DNA of 64,000 nt, from contig CAMXCT020001111.1 in NCBI GenBank assembly GCA_947184155.2, positions 113,167 through 177,166 on the forward strand, given 5' to 3'. The stretch is from Cladocopium goreaui (Eukaryota; Sar; Dinophyceae; Suessiales; Symbiodiniaceae). The position numbers were made by a program, and so were the translations under genes. The notes under the pieces are model-generated. The model searched no databases and had not been told where the DNA came from. It saw only the letters and a program-made list of their open reading frames with translations. This document shows, piece by piece, positions 20,580 through 29,837 of this stretch (the stretch's first letter is position 1; each line of letters starts with the position of its first letter).

Positions 20580-20629
20580 CCAAGTTTGCCCTGATGGGGG
20601 CACACAGATCAGTGATGGTTGTGGCAAAC
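20580..20629 (-). CDS. Candidate gene B exon, 50 bases
   Basis: The acceptor is GCTGTGTATGGAAG|G and the donor TTGG|GTTTCC, in phase 2 and out phase 1, consistent with both neighbours. It encodes FATTITDLCAPIRANL. The sites are ordinary, and the phase fit is the main support. Confidence 0.42.
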
Positions 20630-21010
20630 CTTCCATACACAGCAGGAAAACACCGCACACTAGGGGGGTTATGTGGAGAAATAAGCATATCTTGAGCCAA
20701 TAGTTATCGAACATCACCCATGATATGTGTGTGCTTGGGCTTTTACATGGGCCATACTAATTAATGGGATACATGTACTGTACGGTTGATGGGTCACGGT
20801 CACGATTCCTGAAACAAGGCCATCCTAGGAGAGTTACCCAGTGAATTCCATTAATTATATCCCCAATCCCATATGTTGACTGTTCATTCCCGAATTTGGT
20901 TGCTCGTTTACACGTCATATCCGATGGGGAACCACACTCGATTTCTATATCCCGCTTGAAAAACCACCATGTTTGATCGCTAAATTTCCTATTTTTGCTG
21001 GTGTACCTAC

Positions 21011-21104
21011 CCAGAGAGTGCTGCACGAATTCTGCTTTCCCATCCCACTCGACTCGCACCTCGTAACTCAATTTCTTCGACATCTTCAGGATCAGGGTGG
21101 TAGC
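21011..21104 (-). CDS. Candidate gene B exon
   Basis: The acceptor TTTTTCTCGCACAAAAG|GC and donor GG|GTAGGT are both good. Two frames stay open: phase 1 (YHPDPEDVEEIELRGAS), which fits the next exon, and phase 0 (KKLSYEVRVEWDGKAEF). I cannot exclude the second. Confidence 0.48.
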
Positions 21105-21659
21105 CTTTTGTGCGAGAAAAACTTCCAAGAAGCATGGAACATTTAACATGCATATATGATGTCGTATATACAATGTATACATGTGTATACACAAAACATC
21201 ACAAAACTATACAAAACTATACAAATGAAGACAAATGATGTGTATATAAGAACCTTTTGGTCATCAAGGGCATATGATGGAGATAGCATCAGCCACCATG
21301 CATATGGGGAGATCGCCGTCCGCATCAAGAACAAACTAAATGAAAAAATCAATACCCTGTGAATCAGGCACCCAGGCCTTAGGATGATCAATCCAGTCAT
21401 GGGGAGACAGATTTGTCCCCATCACAGATGGATCGGGAAGGTCTGGAAAAGTACTGCTCCCCAAAAAAGCTTGGTGAAACCAGTGATGAAATGACTGGAC
21501 GGTTATCCCCAAATCACCCAAGGCTGGCAATGAATGCCCATCAAAGTTCATTAAAGTTCCACAAATCCCAAATTAGGATAAATTAGGAACATGTTGGGAA
21601 TTGTGTGTCATCCCATGTTTACGGCATTTTTGTTGGAACAGAAGGTCCCCACCCCACCC

Positions 21660-21890
21660 CGCCCACCCAATCATCACCGTAACATCTTCAATCTTCAACG
21701 TAACAATATTGACGTGTTACATATAACGTTAACAGGTCCCACTCCCCCACCTACCCCAATCATCACCGTAACATCTTCAACGTAACAACACATCTTCAAC
21801 GCAACATCATGACCGTAACATCACCGTAACATCCTCAGAATTACCGTAGCATAACCGTAACATCATGACCGTAACATCACCGTTGACTTA
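21660..21890 (+). repeat. Degenerate ATCACCGTAACATC repeat
   Basis: Near-copies of CACCGTAACATC and CTTCAACGTAAC recur about 12 times. It is related to the array at 6712-6935. It is non-coding. Confidence 0.6.
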
Positions 21891-22326
21891 CTGAAGACCT
21901 GCGTTTTACTCGTACGGTTTTTGGGGCGTAGGCAAAAACTTGCGTCTGAAGATCAGGTACTAAAAAGACCAACGGTTTGCACGGTTTTACCATGGTTTAC
22001 TGTCATCTCTCCCAGTTTTGTGGTTGCTGTTTGATGAGGAAAAGAAAAGAAAACATCTTCAGACACACCCATATATGGATGTTCAACCCTGGATATGAAC
22101 CCCCGAATCCGCAATTTTATCATTGGAGTATCATCAATGTGAGTAATTAAAGCAATAATAAACCACCAATACTTTGAGAGTTTATACTACCACATACCAC
22201 GCATTTATGGAAAATTTGGGCTTTTGGAAACCACCACATCTATGGTTTTGCTTAAAGTCAGCTAATTGGATCAAAGACACACCAACCGAAAGAGCTGCCA
22301 TCGCACGTGCAGCGGGGGATGTTTAC

Positions 22327-22370
22327 CGTAGCTCGGAGGTATTTCTGCGTTGAACGCAAGAGCCCGCTAT
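22327..22370 (-). CDS. Possible small gene B exon
   Basis: The donor is ACG|GTAAAC and the acceptor GGCTCAAG|AT. In phase 0 it reads IAGSCVQRRNTSELR; in phase 1 SGLLRSTQKYLRAT. Its end (CTCCGAGCTACGG on the minus strand) recurs at 37818-37832. Phase does not join both neighbours. Confidence 0.3.
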
Positions 22371-22564
22371 CTTGAGCCGGAGCCATGGAATTCCAGATAC
22401 GTGTGTGCATGTCTTATATGTGGGAATCTGATGGAATCTGGGTAAATTACAATGTTTCACTAACCTGAAACTTGCGGCCAGCTATGGGGATGATTCCCCG
22501 AATCCTAAATGATTCCAGGGTTCGGTCGCAGTGAGGTCCCTATAATTTGCCCAGATATAATACA

Positions 22565-22672
22565 TACCCTGGAGTAAAAAGCTAGCAAAGATGTGGAAAA
22601 TGGATCATTTATAGAGGATCACCTTTTTCAGAAATGGTGAATTCCACATCTATGTTAGTTTACAGGAGGGTA
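22565..22672. mobile_element. Foldback element, family M1
   Basis: The ends TACCCTGGAGTAAAAAGCTA and TTAGTTTACAGGAGGGTA pair with mismatches. The inner arms AAGATGTGGAAAA / TTCCACATCT also pair. About 108 bp. Confidence 0.6.
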
Positions 22673-23890
22673 ACTATATGCATGATTAAGTATAACTTAA
22701 TATTCAACGATCGACCAACAAGGTTCATTGTGCCCTACCGGAAGAGGCCTCGCACAATGATGGTATGTTGGTTTAGAAAAAGGCCAACAATAGGATATAG
22801 TTGATTTATTTATACTTGGATAGGGTGACATAGACATAAACCAACTTACAGCATCTTTTCATTGCTTGGTTGGTTGACCTTCACCTCAGGAATCGAAAGC
22901 AGGTGTTTGTTCATTGTTCAGCCTGGATAATTATAAGTATACGAAACCAATTAAACATGGTCCCCTAAATGGAGGTTTAGTTCGCTGGGAACATCATCTA
23001 TAAATGGTGGGATTTTCCATTGCTATGATTACTGGAGGGTGGCTGATCTAATAATTCCCGGGCTGAACCACCAGATTTATCATCCTTTTGGGGCGACTGC
23101 TGTGGATAATATTGACAGCATACAAACATGTGTAATATGTACCCATAAATCTACATATAACATCATATTACATCATTTTACATCATATTACATTGTACGA
23201 CTATAGACTAGAGATATTATCCACATAGAGGTCCATATAGTTAAATCAATATAGATATGTTCTCATATAGTGTTGACTCATAAACATATTGACACATTGA
23301 TATCCATGTATATCCATGTATATCCCAAAGTACAATAATACCCTCAAGTGATTTTGGGCCCAACAACAGCGAAGAAACATCCGGAGTCCTTTGGCCATGG
23401 CCGGGTAGCTGTTACCCATGGAGGGAGTACTTTGGAAATCTTTGGCGATTTCTTTTCATTGGGTTCTGGGCTACAGCCTTTAGGGCCTATAGCCTTAAAC
23501 CTTCTCAGGAAGTTTTCTATGAGCATATACTTTAAAGCTACGACATGCCAAAAAACATGCTAGAACCATGTTCATGGGAAACCTTCTCGTTGGATCATAA
23601 ACCAGATTTTGATATACACATATTCGATCCATTTCTGCTTGTGTCCCCATGCTGGCCGATGAAACGGTTGAGTCAACCACCCTGTGCCAATCGGTTTCCA
23701 ATATCATACGGTCGGAGCCGTATGTCCATTATATTGGTCTTTCTCCTTCACTATGATGGTTGATCAATCATGATTAAACAATATGTTATATATATATGTA
23801 TATAGTAGCTGGCTATATCTGGCTGAATTACAATAAGTCACCAAGCCGGAAAAACAACGTGATTTTGGGAGTACTCCTACTTAAACTCAC
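22673..23890. other. Intron-like stretch with no supported exon
   Basis: It contains a half M1 element at 22975-23041 (ending ATTACTGGAGGGT). At 23345-23500 both strands have moderately GC-rich open frames; a minus-strand AAAG|GACTCC site exists, but the frame soon stops. Confidence 0.3.
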
Positions 23891-23965
23891 CATCAAGATG
23901 TTGGCAGGTCGTCGTGTCACTGGCACCTGGAGAGAAGATGAGCACCATGGCGCCAGGCTATTTCG
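23891..23965 (-). CDS. Candidate gene B exon
   Basis: The donor ATG|GTGAGT is consensus. The acceptor GGATGGTTCAG gives 25 codons in phase 0 (RNSLAPWCSSSLQVPVTR, then PANILM), matching the exit of 24718-24823; a second acceptor CTCTCCAG in the same phase would shorten it to 12 codons. No domain is recognised. Confidence 0.5.
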
Positions 23966-24189
23966 CTGAACCATCCAAGTGAACAGCAATATGGCCATGG
24001 TACAGTTGTGGCATTGGGAAACCCCCACCAATCGCTTGTGTATTTTTCTGTGCATCTCCTAGGTTTCAGCTACGCGGGGCAACGAACTGTCGAAGGACCT
24101 GAGAATCGCTAAACACAACCAATGTTCAGAATCTAGACAAGCATATTGCTGCTACCTTACTATGTGTATATGGTTGTATGTATCATATG

Positions 24190-24385
24190 TAAATAAACAT
24201 ATATATATAGATAATCATATATATATATGTATATGTATATAAGTAAATATATATGATTATATATATATACAATTATATATATATATATTTATATATATAT
24301 ATGTGTATAATTATATATAATATTATATATAATGTTATATATAATATTAAATATTATGTATATACTGTATATATATAAATATTTA
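24190..24385 (+). repeat. Long AT-rich microsatellite
   Basis: TATATA runs are broken by AATTATA and TAATAT steps over about 195 bases. It is intronic. Confidence 0.8.
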
Positions 24386-24717
24386 TGTAAGTAAAGTCAT
24401 TCTCATTGTTGTTATGTTGTTGTTTCTTGGTGGTTCACCCCGGATGGTAAGTAACTTATAACCCCACTTCTTCGAACATTAAGTAGGGTCAGTCACTGTT
24501 AGTTTGTTAGTCCAGTTGTAAGCAGGGTGAACTAACCTACTTATGAGTCTTGAGGTGAACCACAAAGTATTGTTTATTGATGCTTATTGTTATTATCCTT
24601 AATTATATGGCGGTTTCTTGAAATGGGGGTACCCAATTCATCATCCAAGTCATTGGACCATTGAAATGTCTTGAAATGGATTTTTCAATCCGTGGTTTTG
24701 GGGATCCCCCATTTTAC

Positions 24718-24823
24718 GAACCCCCCATCTTGTAGGAACCACTCCTTGTCGGTCAAGTGGTCACGCTGTAGCCGGAAGCTCAAGGCGTGGACTTCATCGG
24801 TCACAGGGGGGGAATCAGGCAGT
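24718..24823 (-). CDS. Gene B exon next to the copia insertion
   Basis: The acceptor TGTACTTTGCCCAG|A and donor TTC|GTAAAA enclose 35 full codons after one phase base. The peptide LPDSPPVTDEVHALSFRL and DHLTDKEWFLQDGG is strongly protein-like, and composition contrasts with the flanks. The acceptor lies only 78 bases from the copia target site, so the element sits in the intron just upstream of this exon. Confidence 0.55.
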
Positions 24824-24906
24824 CTGGGCAAAGTACAAGTCATTTTACCCTAAGTAAAGTACTATAAGTTTCCCAAACTGCTTCAATAAACCTAGCAACC
24901 TAGCCT

Positions 24907-25021
24907 TAAACAAGTGGGCAAAACCCAGAGCGCAAAAGCTCTGTTTTACTCCTGAGCCACAACTCAAGGCGCCTGCGGACAGCGCATCTGTCTCATGGAT
25001 TCTATGTAACTTTCTCAGCCT
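24907..25021 (-). repeat. 3' LTR of the copia element
   Basis: It is identical over 115 bases to 35351-35465. The pol frame stops inside it at 25002. The minus strand begins (A)GGCTGAGAAAG and ends TTGTTTA, so it lacks a clean TG...CA pair. It is very short for a copia LTR, and no TATA or polyadenylation signal was identified with confidence. Confidence 0.85.
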
Positions 25022-28000
25022 CCCAAAATTTTGTGAGTGTTGAGTCATTTTGACTGACACTCATGGTTGGCTGATGCACATCTACTGCATATTCTGAAGA
25101 CATCGCAGCTGGGCCATGAACTTTCTGACGTCGGTCACCTTGTCGTCCGGTCGCCAGCTCGATCTCTTCCTGCTGAATCACCATGCCCTTCTTCTGCAAC
25201 AAGGTGTAGAGTGGGGCCATGTGAGCAGCACTGGGCAGTTTCGTCAGGCTGTCTGCAGGGTTTAGGTTATGTGGTAGCCACCGAAGTCGAGCACGAAGTT
25301 TGGCCAATGATTCTTGAATCATCGCTGCTTCCAATGCCGCTCGAACATCATCTCCTTGAAACTGTCGTTCCGATGAAGCTGTGGAGTCGTAGACGCTCTT
25401 TGCATCAATGATGGCCACTGCTTCAGGATCTTGATGTCGAGGATCTTTGGTTGAAATCACCACGGGAGGTCCACGAAGACCCATCAGTACGTCCATGTCC
25501 TCAAACACCTGGCTTGGGTCGTAGCGAGAAAACCTGAAACTCTTCATAGTTGCAGCTTGCTTTTCCAGGCTCGCCAAGGCAGTGGATAGGGAGATGGATT
25601 CACAAAGTGTAGTGCTGGCTGCTTTTCTCCTCAGTTTCTTACTCCTCCAAGAAATCAGACTCACAGGGGCAAACTGGCCGCGGTTCAAAGCCGGCGTAGT
25701 CACTCCCTGCAGCCATCCATGTTGAGGTTTGGATTTTCCCGTTGGATCGAATGAGGAATCCGCCACTAACACGTGTCGAAGTTCAGCTTCAGGAATTGCA
25801 TGGATCTTGATCGTAATGCTTCTTTCCTTCAGCATCTCCACGGTGGCGTTGCAGTCCAGCACGTTCTGAAGCGTCGGATTTGGAAAGCATCCCGACAGAA
25901 TAGATGCTGATGCCGAGCCGTCAGGTCTGCCTTCTCTGGCAGCCCAATTGATGGCTGCTATGGTGCCACGCAGCTGCGATTCTTCTTCTTCATTCAGCTG
26001 AATTTTGGCAGCATCTTTCTTCAGAAACTTTCTAGTGATGTTGACCTTCTGAAGTCTGTTGGCGACGTAGTCATCCATGCTGTACTCGAAGCTGAAGTCT
26101 TTGAGCTGTCGAAGTCTGCGACCTGCATACCCACTTCCACCTTCGGTGTTCTGCAAGTCGACGACCTTTCCGAAGCGAAGACGCTTCTCAAGCAGCTCCA
26201 TCTTCTGTCGATGTACCGAATCTCCTGCTTCGAGCATGTCATCCACTTCAAGAACTAGTATGCCCCTTGTCGGGGTGTTTGGATCTTTGAAGTCCTTGTT
26301 CTCCTCCTGGTCCAGGGTGAGCACGCATCGGTCATAGACGTTGACCCTGTAGCCAAGCTCTTTGACGAGGATCTCAAGGAGTGATCTTCTCCACCAAGAT
26401 GGTCCCGATACGAGTCCATAGACCTCCGTGAGGAGAAGGATGAGCTGCTCCACATCGTACCCTTCAAAAGCTTCGTCAGCTGGCATTCTGCAAGCCAACT
26501 TCTGCGACCTGGTTGTCGGTCGGCTCTGCAAGAAAGCTGTCTTCGCATCTTTGGACTTTGCTTTCCACTTTCTCGATGCGGCCAACTGAAGTGCTAGATA
26601 GATGGATGATGTCAAAGGTGTAGGAGCAGTCCTCTCGATCTGATGGATATGAGGGTCTCGCCAACCAACAACGCACCATCTGGATTTGGGTGCAAGACCA
26701 GGATGTTGTTCTGGTAGGAAACCTGATTCCCCATATTCTTCAGGAAGCACACCAAAGGCGTCCGTCGGTTTCCATCGGTCGACGTCCCGACTCGTCAAGA
26801 CATGTTGAGGATGCTCTCGAAGAAACCGCTTGGACTCCTCCTTGGACAAGATCTTGATGGCTCCGGAATCCAAAAGAGATTGAACTTCTTTGGCCCGGGA
26901 AGCTCGAAAAATCTTCTTGTACTTCTCTTCCAGCTTTCGGAATTCAACTTGTCCAGGTGAGGTCTTAGCTTTGGTCAGGTAGATGCACTTGTCATTGTAG
27001 TTGAACACGCCTGTAGATTGTGAGATGTTGAACTTCTCCGTGCTGGCGTTGTTCATGGTGTAGTGACCAGTGCACCGGTCTCGAATCCAGTGTGGTGACT
27101 CCTCACTGGGCTCCTTGGAAACTTCAAAGTATAGAGATCTGGTGTTTCGAGGTAGGGCTGGAACTCCTTGTGGCGGACAGGGATAAGGCATCACCGGTCG
27201 TTGTTGATCTCGTCGAACTGGACCAAAACCCAGAACTCCGTCTCGTGCTTCATCGACTCGGATGTTCATGCTTTCCCGTCTACTCTGTGGTTGTGATGTA
27301 GTCAATGAAGGCGGTACTGAAGGTGCAACCTCGGCTGTTGAAGGTTCTGCAGTGCTCGCTTCCGATGGTGCACGACGAGGTGGATCTTCCAACATAGGTT
27401 GAACTCCTTGATCAGGTTGAACTTGAGCTTGATCACGTAGTGGATGTTGATCTCCCAGGTCCATCTCGAAGTCCTCGTCACCCTCGTCGATGCGGTCCAA
27501 GGTGTTGAGTGGAGTGGTTGGTGAGTATGCCTCTGCGGGCTCTACCACTTCGGGTGAGTCTCCCTCGGCCTCTGCCAACCGCCCAATCACTTCCCCAGAC
27601 ATTGCATCGTCATCTGGTAGACCTTCTGCCGCAACGTCTCTGAAGAACTTCACGCGGTTGTTCTCGATGTCCTCCAAGAGCGTAGTTGAAAGGTGCTTCA
27701 CCAACTCAGCACCCAAGCTTTCCTCGGAGGTTGCTTTTCGAACTTGTCCTTTGTTCGCCTTCATCAAGTATCCTCTCATGGATATCCAACAAGCATCTCC
27801 CTTCTGAGCTATGATGGTGCCAGGTCCGGTCCATCCTTTGTGGCCGGGTATGTCGCGCCACACATAGACCAGCTCCCCGTCCTCGAAGGCTTTCATGTCC
27901 ACGATTCGAGTGCGGGTTGACACAGCTCGTCTCACTGCAGTATCATCCTGCCACTTCAACCATGCTTTCCCAGCTTCTTCTCGGATACGCCAAGCTCTCT

Positions 28001-29837
28001 TCATAGCATCTTCTCCACTTTCGAGGATAAGCTGCTTGTCTATCTTGTCGTCCGACAGCAAAGAAGCTGGTAGTCTTGGAAGTGTGCCAAATGCCCGTTG
28101 ATATGGCGTGTACCCTGATCGGTTGTAGTATCGATTGTGCATCATGGAAGTCTCGCTGATGGCTGTCTTGAACTCCTCCTCGCTGGTCACGCCCCCAACC
28201 TCATGGATCGCGGTCTCCAAGCGGGACTTGTAGATGCCATCAGCACGCTCTGTGCGCCCATTCTCCCATGGCGCTCTTGCTGATATGTAGTGTACCGGCA
28301 CTCCCAGATGTCCCAGCCGGTCTGCAAACTCTCGACCCACAAACTCACGGCCTTGGTCTGCAATCACAAGACCAGGGGGACCATAATGAGCCAGCCAGGC
28401 CCTTGCAAACGCCGCATACACAGTGGATGCTTGTTTGTCTTCCACTGGTTCTACAATCTGCATGTCAGTGCCCCAACATAGGCAGTTCAGCAAAAGGTAC
28501 TCGCCCAAGTTCGGCACGTTGACTTGGATCAGGTCGACTCCAACCACCTCATTGAACTCCATGGCCTTCTGCAACTTGCCAGGGCGATGTGCAGAGGGCT
28601 GTTGCTTTCGCTCGCACAGGTCACACCGAAAATGGTGCTTCACCCATTCCACGGCCTCCTTCTTTACTCCAGCATGTCGAAGTGCACGAACAAAGACTTG
28701 AAGCGAAGGATGCCCAAGGTTGCGGTGAACTCGAAACAGTTCTCTCCTCAACTCCCGGTGTAGGATGTTGTCAGTCGGTGGTTGTGGAAGATGAAGTTCT
28801 CGTAGAGCTTGTTGAACTCGGTCTTCAGAAGTTTCCTCCTCATCCATGTCGTCTTGAAGGTCTCGAGGTTGATCTGCTTGAAGGGCTCGAGGTCGAGATC
28901 GATCAGCTTGAAGAGCTCGTTCACCACGCGCCGCCGCTGAAGACGAAGACGAGGTTGTAGAAGCCAAATCGCCGCCTCCCAAAATTTTGTGGGTTGGAAA
29001 CAATGCTTTCCAATCCACCTGCAAGGCGGTCTCGTCCGTCAAGTAGGCATGGATAGGATGTGCAGCAGCCTGTGTGATGTAGGTAGCCACTGCTTTCCAA
29101 TCAGGAGGTAGTACGATAGGATCATGAAGTTGAAATGTGGTAGTTCCAGTCCAAAGCTGACTGAAGGCAAAGCGTGGAGCTTCAGCACTCCTCCAATCAT
29201 CCTCCAAAGTCTGGTGTTTCCCATTGATGAAGTTGATGTTGGAGACTCGCTTTGAAGACAATCTTTTGCTTGGGGAAGGGCATCCAGCAACACCTGATGG
29301 TGAGAAGAGAGCGCGACGGGGAACTCGATGATGTCGCACCAGCTGCCCGTCGTCCTGCTCCCAGTAGTCTTCTGTCTGCTGGTTGCTCTTCACCCAAGTT
29401 TGTACATGTCGACGAAGACCTCTGAGAATCGCCTCCACGAACGCAGGAGTATATTTGGCAGCAAGGCCTGCTTCGCCGGCAAGAAGTGGCTGATGCTTGG
29501 CATGTGAGCCTTCACATCGGCGATTCAGCACTGTTGCCAATGATTCCACGTTCGTGAGAAGAAGAGTAGGCTTCAAGGCTGGCATTCCTTTGGAAGTCTT
29601 GAGTCCAAAGCGGCACAGGTCCACCGGCACTGAGAAAACTCCAGGTTCGTTTCGAAGTTGGTCCAGCTCCTCATGTGCCCATGATGTGGCGCTTCTCGGA
29701 TGTTCAAATAGAAAGCCTCGGCCAGCTCGAAGTTGTATTCGCGCTATGGCGACTGCAAACTTCAAGTGCTGCACTGCTTCCTCTTCTTCGGCTCGAACTT
29801 GATGTTGGTCTCGTTTGAAGTTGGATAAGAACCTCAA
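25002..29837 (-). CDS. Copia Pol: integrase, reverse transcriptase, RNase H
   Basis: This is a 1611-codon frame. Residues 1-60 complete a methyltransferase-like module that starts in the preceding frame (FLFEHPRSATSW at 43-54). Integrase: zinc HHCC with H371, H376, C405, C408; catalytic D435, D494 and E530, the last pair 36 apart as in retroviral-type integrases. Then copia RT: KSKDAKTAFLQ for motif A and VLEVDDML for the catalytic VDD. RNase H: LVADSSFD, IIDAKSVYDS and the copia hallmark NPADSLTK. This frame is intact. The first codon listed is not a real start, since the frame continues from upstream across a 2-base lesion at 29852-29855. Confidence 0.85.
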   Translation of the reverse strand: MRFLSNFKRDQHQVRAEEEEAVQHLKFAVAIARIQLRAGRGFLFEHPRSATSWAHEELDQLRNEPGVFSVPVDLCRFGLKTSKGMPALKPTLLLTNVESLATVLNRRCEGSHAKHQPLLAGEAGLAAKYTPAFVEAILRGLRRHVQTWVKSNQQTEDYWEQDDGQLVRHHRVPRRALFSPSGVAGCPSPSKRLSSKRVSNINFINGKHQTLEDDWRSAEAPRFAFSQLWTGTTTFQLHDPIVLPPDWKAVATYITQAAAHPIHAYLTDETALQVDWKALFPTHKILGGGDLASTTSSSSSAAARGERALQADRSRPRALQADQPRDLQDDMDEEETSEDRVQQALRELHLPQPPTDNILHRELRRELFRVHRNLGHPSLQVFVRALRHAGVKKEAVEWVKHHFRCDLCERKQQPSAHRPGKLQKAMEFNEVVGVDLIQVNVPNLGEYLLLNCLCWGTDMQIVEPVEDKQASTVYAAFARAWLAHYGPPGLVIADQGREFVGREFADRLGHLGVPVHYISARAPWENGRTERADGIYKSRLETAIHEVGGVTSEEEFKTAISETSMMHNRYYNRSGYTPYQRAFGTLPRLPASLLSDDKIDKQLILESGEDAMKRAWRIREEAGKAWLKWQDDTAVRRAVSTRTRIVDMKAFEDGELVYVWRDIPGHKGWTGPGTIIAQKGDACWISMRGYLMKANKGQVRKATSEESLGAELVKHLSTTLLEDIENNRVKFFRDVAAEGLPDDDAMSGEVIGRLAEAEGDSPEVVEPAEAYSPTTPLNTLDRIDEGDEDFEMDLGDQHPLRDQAQVQPDQGVQPMLEDPPRRAPSEASTAEPSTAEVAPSVPPSLTTSQPQSRRESMNIRVDEARDGVLGFGPVRRDQQRPVMPYPCPPQGVPALPRNTRSLYFEVSKEPSEESPHWIRDRCTGHYTMNNASTEKFNISQSTGVFNYNDKCIYLTKAKTSPGQVEFRKLEEKYKKIFRASRAKEVQSLLDSGAIKILSKEESKRFLREHPQHVLTSRDVDRWKPTDAFGVLPEEYGESGFLPEQHPGLAPKSRWCVVGWRDPHIHQIERTAPTPLTSSIYLALQLAASRKWKAKSKDAKTAFLQSRPTTRSQKLACRMPADEAFEGYDVEQLILLLTEVYGLVSGPSWWRRSLLEILVKELGYRVNVYDRCVLTLDQEENKDFKDPNTPTRGILVLEVDDMLEAGDSVHRQKMELLEKRLRFGKVVDLQNTEGGSGYAGRRLRQLKDFSFEYSMDDYVANRLQKVNITRKFLKKDAAKIQLNEEEESQLRGTIAAINWAAREGRPDGSASASILSGCFPNPTLQNVLDCNATVEMLKERSITIKIHAIPEAELRHVLVADSSFDPTGKSKPQHGWLQGVTTPALNRGQFAPVSLISWRSKKLRRKAASTTLCESISLSTALASLEKQAATMKSFRFSRYDPSQVFEDMDVLMGLRGPPVVISTKDPRHQDPEAVAIIDAKSVYDSTASSERQFQGDDVRAALEAAMIQESLAKLRARLRWLPHNLNPADSLTKLPSAAHMAPLYTLLQKKGMVIQQEEIELATGRQGDRRQKVHGPAAMSSEYAVDVHQPTMSVSQNDSTLTKFWEAEKVT
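25018..25035 (-). other. 3' polypurine tract region
   Basis: The minus strand reads CACAAAATTTTGGGAGGC directly before the LTR GAGAAAG. GGGAGG is a typical plus-strand primer tract for LTR elements. The same 18 bases recur at 28975-28992. Confidence 0.6.
28975..28992 (-). other. Possible central polypurine tract
   Basis: This is an exact 18-base copy of the 3' polypurine-tract region, inside pol between the methyltransferase-like part and integrase (encoding HKILGGGD). A third, 12-base partial copy lies at 32694-32705 (encoding ILGGGD). It may serve as a second plus-strand priming site or reflect a repeated peptide motif. Confidence 0.45.

Noticed and set aside
20688..20705. Possible relic of the dinoflagellate spliced leader (minus strand TATTGGCTCAAG)
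   Set aside because: Only about 11 bases match the leader 3' end and the rest of the 22-base leader is absent. Similar partial matches occur elsewhere.
28268..28960. Several plus-strand ORFs within the copia pol region
   Set aside because: They are antisense shadows of the integrase frame, which has all catalytic residues.
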